From NCBI GenBank assembly GCA_937926325.1, contig CALAZQ010000045.1, forward strand, positions 1 to 10,618: a DNA stretch of 10,618 nt. The letters run 5' to 3'. Below are positions 6,840-10,618 of this stretch, in pieces. The notes under the pieces were generated by a model. It was not told the origin of the DNA, ran no database searches, and was given only the letters and a program-made list of their open reading frames with translations. The stretch comes from an uncultured Planctomycetaceae bacterium. Its GTDB lineage: Bacteria > Planctomycetota > Planctomycetia > Pirellulales > UBA1268. The translations under genes were made by a program, and so were the position numbers. Position 1 is the first letter of the stretch. Each line of letters opens with the position of its first letter.

Positions 6840-6846
6840 CCTCCCT
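6840..6846 (-). promoter_or_regulatory. Ribosome binding site of the exonuclease gene
   Basis: Minus-strand AGGGAGG lies five bases before the GTG at 6834. It decides the start, since the codon is not ATG, and gives the repair operon its own strong translation entry. Confidence 0.7.
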
Positions 6847-6870
6847 GGCAGGTGGCGTCCGCCGTTGCGA

Positions 6871-7203
6871 TCAGCGATAGGCTGCGTTGCCGACGGCCGG
6901 AAAGCGGTAGCCACCGAATCCAAAGGGAGCGTAGCGGGGCCAGTCGCCCGGGACGACCCCCGGCTCGGTTCCGTACATTTTCCAGGTCGGCGTGCCTGGC
7001 AGGGTTGGCGGCACGTAGTAGCGGGGTTTGCCGGCCCGGGTGACGTAAGGGCTGGCCAGCGGCTGGTAGGGGGCCTGCTTCTGCGGGGCGGGCTGAGCGG
7101 TTTCGGCCCGGTTCCGTCGCCAGGGGCCAGCCTCGGCGGAGGAGCTCAGGCCGGCTGCCATGGCGATGGCCAGAACGGGCAGCAGGCGGTGGAGACTTGT
7201 CAT
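6871..7203 (-). CDS. Small secreted protein of unknown function
   Basis: A 110-residue protein that I do not recognise. Residues 1-25 form a clear Sec signal peptide: a basic start (MTSLHR), a hydrophobic core LLPVLAIAMAAGL and a probable cleavage after AEA (25). The mature part, about 85 residues, is rich in Pro, Tyr, Trp, Gly and Arg. It begins with a polar Gln/Pro-rich linker (about 35-50) and ends in an aromatic segment with YYVPPTLPGTPTWKMYG (62-78) and YAPFGFGGYRFPAVG (91-105). There is no cysteine and no membrane segment after the signal, so it is probably a soluble or envelope-bound small protein. AGGA is seven bases before the ATG. It lies in the same direction as the exonuclease, 36 bases upstream, but nothing in it suggests DNA repair. 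Confidence 0.75.
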   Translation of the reverse strand: MTSLHRLLPVLAIAMAAGLSSSAEAGPWRRNRAETAQPAPQKQAPYQPLASPYVTRAGKPRYYVPPTLPGTPTWKMYGTEPGVVPGDWPRYAPFGFGGYRFPAVGNAAYR

Positions 7204-7391
7204 GGTGTGATCCTGGAAAGCGGGTTCGGTGAAAATGGCAGCGGCTAATCATTCATGCCACATTTTTTGTCACTCGGCGTCGGTGGGCATCAGGGTAAGG
7301 ACACCGTCCATCCACAAAGGCTGCGACGTTGATGGTTGTCACGGTTCTACCGATCCGGTCGCTTCCGCTCCCGGCTTCCTTGGGGCAGGGC
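7204..7391. other. Intergenic region between ppx and the secreted-protein gene
   Basis: This stretch of 188 bases is less GC-rich around 7235-7270 than its surroundings. On minus, GTGACA followed after 17 bases by GATTAG (within 7273-7245) is a weak promoter-like pair that could serve the secreted protein and the repair operon. I see no terminator hairpin for ppx and no reading frame worth calling. Confidence 0.3.
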
Positions 7392-8984
7392 TCACGCCGG
7401 GTGGCCGGCCCAGCGGATCATGACGGGTAAGCCGAAGACCTTTTTGAACAGCTCCGTGCGACGCTCGGCTCCCCAGATATCGACCTGCGGGTTTTCGTCG
7501 GCGACCAGGGCCAGTTGCACGCCCCGCTCGTCCACGGTCGCCACCACGTCGGTCACCTGCTGTGACCGGCTGCGGTCGAGGCCGCCGGCCAGCCGAAGGA
7601 TGGCGGCCATCTTCTTCACCCGTCGCTGATCGTCAGCCGACAGCCGGGCCAGATTCTGGTGCTTTTTTTTGGGGAACGCCCCGCGGTGATAGCGGGCCAC
7701 GTTGGCAATCAGTTCGAGGTCGTGGCCGCGGATGCCCGGCAGCCGGCTGTTGCGAATCAGGTGATAGCTGTGCTTGTGATGCTGGTCATAGTTGATGACA
7801 TAGCCGACGTCCTGCAGCCGGGCCGCCGTCTCGAGCAGCGGTCGATCCTCCGGGATCAGGGCAAGGGGCTCGGCCAGCTGTTCATAGATTCGACCGGCCA
7901 GATCGGCGACGGCCCGGCCATGCTCAAGCTCGCCCGAGCAGGCGGCGGCGAGCCGCTCGATTGCCTGGTCCCGCTGGGCCGGGTCGGTGACCGGACGGTC
8001 GAAGCAGTCGTCGATCATCTCATGAATCAGGCCATCGCGGACGCCACGGGTGTGGACCACCACGGTGTTGACCCGAAACCGCTTGAGCAAGCCGTCGATG
8101 ATCGAGAGGCCGGCAATGATGATGTCGGCCCGGTCGGCGGTCATGCCGGCCATTGCCCGGCGGGCCCGCAGCGGCATCTTTCGCAGCCGGTCGAGCAGGT
8201 GCCGCAGTTCGGCATGCGACACCTTGTAGCCGGCCACCGGGATGTCGAACTCTTTCTTGCTGGCCATCATCAGTTCAGCCAGCGTGGTGAAGGTGCCACC
8301 CGAGCCAACCAGAAAATGCGGGGCGAACAGCGGCCGGGTCGTCTCCCGCTTCAGGCAGCCACCGATCTCCTGGTCGAGCTTGAGCAGCCCCTGCTGAAAG
8401 GCTTCACTGCTGGCTCCGCTGCCGATGCCGCACTGCTCGGTCAATCGCACCGCCCCCAGCGGTGTTGAAAAGATTGACTCGACCAGGCTGCCGGTGGCGA
8501 AGACGATCTCGGTGCTACCACCACCGATATCGGCAATGACGATATTCTTGCCGGTCAGGTCAACGGCATGCTGCACACTGGTGAAGGCCAGCCGGGCCTC
8601 CCGCTCGCCACTGATCACCTCGACCTCGAGGCCGACCTCTTCACGGACGCGGCGGCAGAAGTCGCTGCCGTTGGTCGCCTCCCGGACGGCACAGGTGGCG
8701 ATCGTCCGCAGGGCCGACACCTGATAGCCGGCGGCGATCTGCTTGAAGCTGGCCAGGGCGGCGATGGTCCGTTCCATCGCCTCGTCGTCGAGCCGGCCGG
8801 CCGCCGAAACGCTGCGGGCCAGTCGGGTTGGTTCCCGCTCCTCGTCGAGAATGCGGTAGCTGCCCCCCCGCAGCACCTCTGCGACCAAGAGGCGGACGCT
8901 GTTACTGCCGATATCGATGCCCGCCAGCCGGCTGGCCATGTCGGCGGTCAGATAGATCTGTTTCTGTTCAGCGCGGGCGGTCAT
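7392..8984 (-). CDS. ppx: Exopolyphosphatase / Ppx-GppA family phosphatase with HD-like C-terminal domain
   Basis: Hydrolyses polyphosphate, or pppGpp in GppA-like members; the two cannot be separated by eye. Using the start at 8984 the protein has 530 residues, close to E. coli Ppx. The ASKHA-type phosphate loops are visible: DIGSNSVRL (24-32) and DIGGGSTE (152-159), with ATCAVREATN (96-105), SGEREA (125-130) and GSGGT (227-231) between and after. The C-terminal part from about residue 336 resembles the HD-like domain, with LLETAARLQDVG (383-394) and HHKHSYHLIRNS (402-413). The reading frame is open back to an ATG at 9032, but that codon sits within a -10-like TATGCT (9033-9028), so I prefer 8984; an ATG at 8939 also fits, leaving eight residues before the first loop. 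It is divergent from ribF. Confidence 0.9.
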   Translation of the reverse strand: MTARAEQKQIYLTADMASRLAGIDIGSNSVRLLVAEVLRGGSYRILDEEREPTRLARSVSAAGRLDDEAMERTIAALASFKQIAAGYQVSALRTIATCAVREATNGSDFCRRVREEVGLEVEVISGEREARLAFTSVQHAVDLTGKNIVIADIGGGSTEIVFATGSLVESIFSTPLGAVRLTEQCGIGSGASSEAFQQGLLKLDQEIGGCLKRETTRPLFAPHFLVGSGGTFTTLAELMMASKKEFDIPVAGYKVSHAELRHLLDRLRKMPLRARRAMAGMTADRADIIIAGLSIIDGLLKRFRVNTVVVHTRGVRDGLIHEMIDDCFDRPVTDPAQRDQAIERLAAACSGELEHGRAVADLAGRIYEQLAEPLALIPEDRPLLETAARLQDVGYVINYDQHHKHSYHLIRNSRLPGIRGHDLELIANVARYHRGAFPKKKHQNLARLSADDQRRVKKMAAILRLAGGLDRSRSQQVTDVVATVDERGVQLALVADENPQVDIWGAERRTELFKKVFGLPVMIRWAGHPA

Positions 8985-9027
8985 GCCAATGGCCGGGGGT
9001 AAATCGGCGTCGTCTTTCGATCCCGAA

Positions 9028-9066
9028 AGCATACCGGCTCGGAATGGGGCGGTGCGCGGCTACACT
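9028..9066. promoter_or_regulatory. Possible divergent -10 elements for ppx and ribF
   Basis: TATGCT on minus at 9033-9028 and TACACT on plus at 9061-9066 both resemble -10 boxes. Each is placed to give a short leader, about 35-40 bases to the ppx ATG at 8984 and about 50 to the ribF GTG at 9125. No good -35 sequence is seen for either, so both are weak calls. Confidence 0.25.
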
Positions 9067-9124
9067 GTGGGTTTCGGCATCAAACGATGCCGAGCATTGT
9101 TCCCGTCCGTTTCGCCGCCATACC

Positions 9125-10117
9125 GTGCATCGACCAGTCTCTGGAACCATCTACAGCGGTGGTGAGCAGTTTTCACTCCCGGCGACGGGCTGCGGGCTCT
9201 CTGTGGGAAACTTTGACGGTGTTCATCTGGGGCACCGGGAGATCATCCGCCGGCTGCGGGAATTGGCGGGGGGGCGGGGCCTGCCCGCAGTGGCGGTCAC
9301 ATTTGACCCTCACCCGGCGGCGGTGCTGCGTCCAGACCGGATGCCCCCGCCGCTGACAACGGCGCAGCGACGGGCCGAACTGCTGCTGGGCCTCGGGCTT
9401 GATGCCGTGGTGGTGCTCGACACGACGGCCGACCTGCTCGGTCTCTCACCAGCTGAGTTCTACGAGCGGGTGCTGAAAAACTGCCTGCGGGGTGCTGCCT
9501 TTGTCGAGGGCGAAGATTTTCGGTTCGGGGCTGAACGGCTGGGCGATACCGAACAGCTGCGGACCTGGGCGGTCCGCGATGGCCTGGCCTTTGCCGCCGT
9601 TTCACCGGTTGTTGCGGGCACGGCAGCGGTGTCGAGTTCGCGGGTGCGGCAGCTGCTGAGCAGCGGTGAGGTGACCGCGGCAGCCGAGCTACTGGGTGCT
9701 GCGTACGCCGTCTCTGGAACGGTCGAGCACGGCGAGCACCGCGGGGCGACGATCGGCTTTCCCACCGCAAACCTGGGGGGTGTCGCCACCCTGCTGCCAG
9801 CCGAAGGCGTCTACGCCGGTCTGGCGACTACCACAGCGGGCAGCCGGCATGCTGCTGCGATTCACGTCGGAAAAAATCTTACCTTCTCAGCGGCTCGACC
9901 GACCGTTGAGGTGCACCTGATCGACTTCAGTGGCGATCTCTACGGCCAGCCGCTGCGGGTCGCCTTTGGCCGCAGGCTTCGCGATACCTGCCGGTTTGCG
10001 AGTGTCGAAGAATTGACCCGGCAGCTGCGGCGTGATGTGGCCGCGGCAGCAGTGGTAGAGGTGGCCGACGCCGCCTGGCCGCCGCCGAGGGTCACGACAA
10101 CCTTCCTCAGAGGGTAG
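9125..10117 (+). CDS. ribF: Bifunctional riboflavin kinase / FAD synthetase
   Basis: Makes FMN from riboflavin and ATP, then FAD from FMN. The 330 residues match the usual length. The N-terminal FMN adenylyltransferase domain shows GNFDGVHLGH (28-37), DPHP (61-64), GEDFRFG (129-135) and SSSRVRQLL (170-178). The C-terminal flavokinase domain shows the GTVEHGEHRGATIGFPTANL stretch (198-217), EGVYAG (227-232) and VEVHLIDF (261-268). The usual NPTF of the kinase is NLTF here (251-254). I chose GTG at 9125 because it leaves 27 residues before GNFDG, as in E. coli; the frame is open to ATGs at 9044 and 8828, but those would add a non-family N-terminus. No Shine-Dalgarno sequence precedes the GTG, so the start is uncertain. 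It lies 91 bases before nrnA on the same strand. Confidence 0.92.
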   Translation: MHRPVSGTIYSGGEQFSLPATGCGLSVGNFDGVHLGHREIIRRLRELAGGRGLPAVAVTFDPHPAAVLRPDRMPPPLTTAQRRAELLLGLGLDAVVVLDTTADLLGLSPAEFYERVLKNCLRGAAFVEGEDFRFGAERLGDTEQLRTWAVRDGLAFAAVSPVVAGTAAVSSSRVRQLLSSGEVTAAAELLGAAYAVSGTVEHGEHRGATIGFPTANLGGVATLLPAEGVYAGLATTTAGSRHAAAIHVGKNLTFSAARPTVEVHLIDFSGDLYGQPLRVAFGRRLRDTCRFASVEELTRQLRRDVAAAAVVEVADAAWPPPRVTTTFLRG

Positions 10118-10197
10118 ACTGAGGGCGTGGTTGTGTCAGCCGAATCGGGTTGCCACCACTTCCGTTCTCCGCTGTCACGTTCCCTGATTTTCGCCGC

Positions 10198-10203
10198 AAG
10201 GAG
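10198..10203 (+). promoter_or_regulatory. Ribosome binding site of nrnA
   Basis: AAGGAG five bases before the ATG at 10209 is a strong match and fixes that start. Confidence 0.75.
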
Positions 10204-10208
10204 CATCC

Positions 10209-10618
10209 ATGCGTCTCGATTGGGCCGCCTTTCTTAACCTCATTCGCCAGTCCGAACGGTTCGTGCTGACGAGCCACGTCCGGCCCGATTGCGATGCCCT
10301 TGGCAGTGAGCTCGGCCTGGCCGGCATCCTCGATGCGGTGGGCAAGGACGTCCGCATCGTCAATGCCCAGGAGACGCCGACGAACCTCCGCTGGATCGAC
10401 CCTGAAAACAGGCTCGAGTCGCTGGCCCAGGGGGTGAAGCCGGCCGACCTGGACGACCGCGACCTGCTGGTGGTGCTCGATACGAGCGCCTGGGCCCAGC
10501 TCGGGGCGATGGGCGAGGTGCTCAAGCGGAATCGCGACCGGGTGGTGGTGGTCGATCATCATGTCAGCGAAGACGACTTGGCCGACCGCTGGTTCAAGGA
10601 CACCACCGCCGAGGCGAC
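10209..10618 (+). CDS. nrnA: DHH-family phosphoesterase, NrnA-type oligoribonuclease / pAp phosphatase (3' end outside window)
   Basis: DHH/DHHA1 phosphoesterases of this type degrade very short RNAs (nanoRNA) and dephosphorylate pAp, using manganese. The first 136 codons are present; the rest, including DHHA1, lies past the right edge. Three metal motifs are visible: SHVRPDCDALGSELGL (22-37) with His23, Asp27 and Asp29; VVLDTSAWAQLG (88-99) with Asp91; and VVVVDHH (112-118), the family's namesake triad. The start is fixed by AAGGAG at 10198-10203. It follows ribF on the same strand after 91 bases with no visible terminator, so co-transcription is plausible. Cyclic-dinucleotide phosphodiesterases of the DHH family are an alternative, but the short N-terminus without membrane or PAS parts favours NrnA. 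Confidence 0.88.
   Translation, partial: MRLDWAAFLNLIRQSERFVLTSHVRPDCDALGSELGLAGILDAVGKDVRIVNAQETPTNLRWIDPENRLESLAQGVKPADLDDRDLLVVLDTSAWAQLGAMGEVLKRNRDRVVVVDHHVSEDDLADRWFKDTTAEA

Noticed and set aside
8828..9124. N-terminal extension of the ribF frame back to ATG 8828 or 9044
   Set aside because: The ATG at 8828 would overlap the ppx coding region, and neither added stretch resembles any RibF N-terminus.
9033..9124. FMN riboswitch upstream of ribF
   Set aside because: The leader is too short and I see none of the conserved multi-stem RFN sequence blocks.

Overview
The window looks like chromosomal DNA from a GC-rich bacterium, most likely a planctomycete. This is an inference from the gene set, the high GC, the frequent lack of Shine-Dalgarno sites and the planctomycete-like RibF/NrnA pair; no marker gene proves it.

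Left and centre (1-6834, minus strand) hold the four-gene 'ligase-associated DNA damage response' cluster. In transcription order these are a metallo-beta-lactamase-fold exonuclease (6834-5803), an ATP-dependent DNA ligase (5806-4079), an Lhr-type DEXH helicase (2967-394) and the metallophosphoesterase PdeM (397 to beyond base 1). Exonuclease and ligase overlap by ATGA, and so do helicase and pdeM, which points to one translationally coupled operon. A small secreted protein of unknown function (7203-6871) lies 36 bases upstream of the exonuclease.

Between ligase and helicase the operon is broken by an opposite-strand cassette of about 1.1 kb. It carries an MNT nucleotidyltransferase antitoxin (3302-3619) and a HepT/HEPN RNase toxin (3616-3951). 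Two inverted copies of a 28-base repeat (3005-3032 and 4094-4121, one mismatch) bound it, each built of CACGAAGG units. The outer copy forms the last ten sense codons' worth of the ligase tail apart from a short serine run and stop. Deleting 3005-4121 on paper gives the ligase an immediate in-frame TAA and leaves 33 bases before the helicase start. This is the most interesting feature of the window: an apparent toxin-antitoxin insertion into a DNA repair operon.

Right side (7392-10618): an exopolyphosphatase/Ppx-GppA phosphatase with a C-terminal HD-like domain runs leftward. It is divergent from ribF (bifunctional riboflavin kinase/FAD synthetase), which is followed in the same direction by the 5' part of a DHH phosphoesterase of the NrnA type that runs off the window. 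These look like ordinary housekeeping genes.

No rRNA, tRNA, CRISPR array, transposase or integrase gene was seen.
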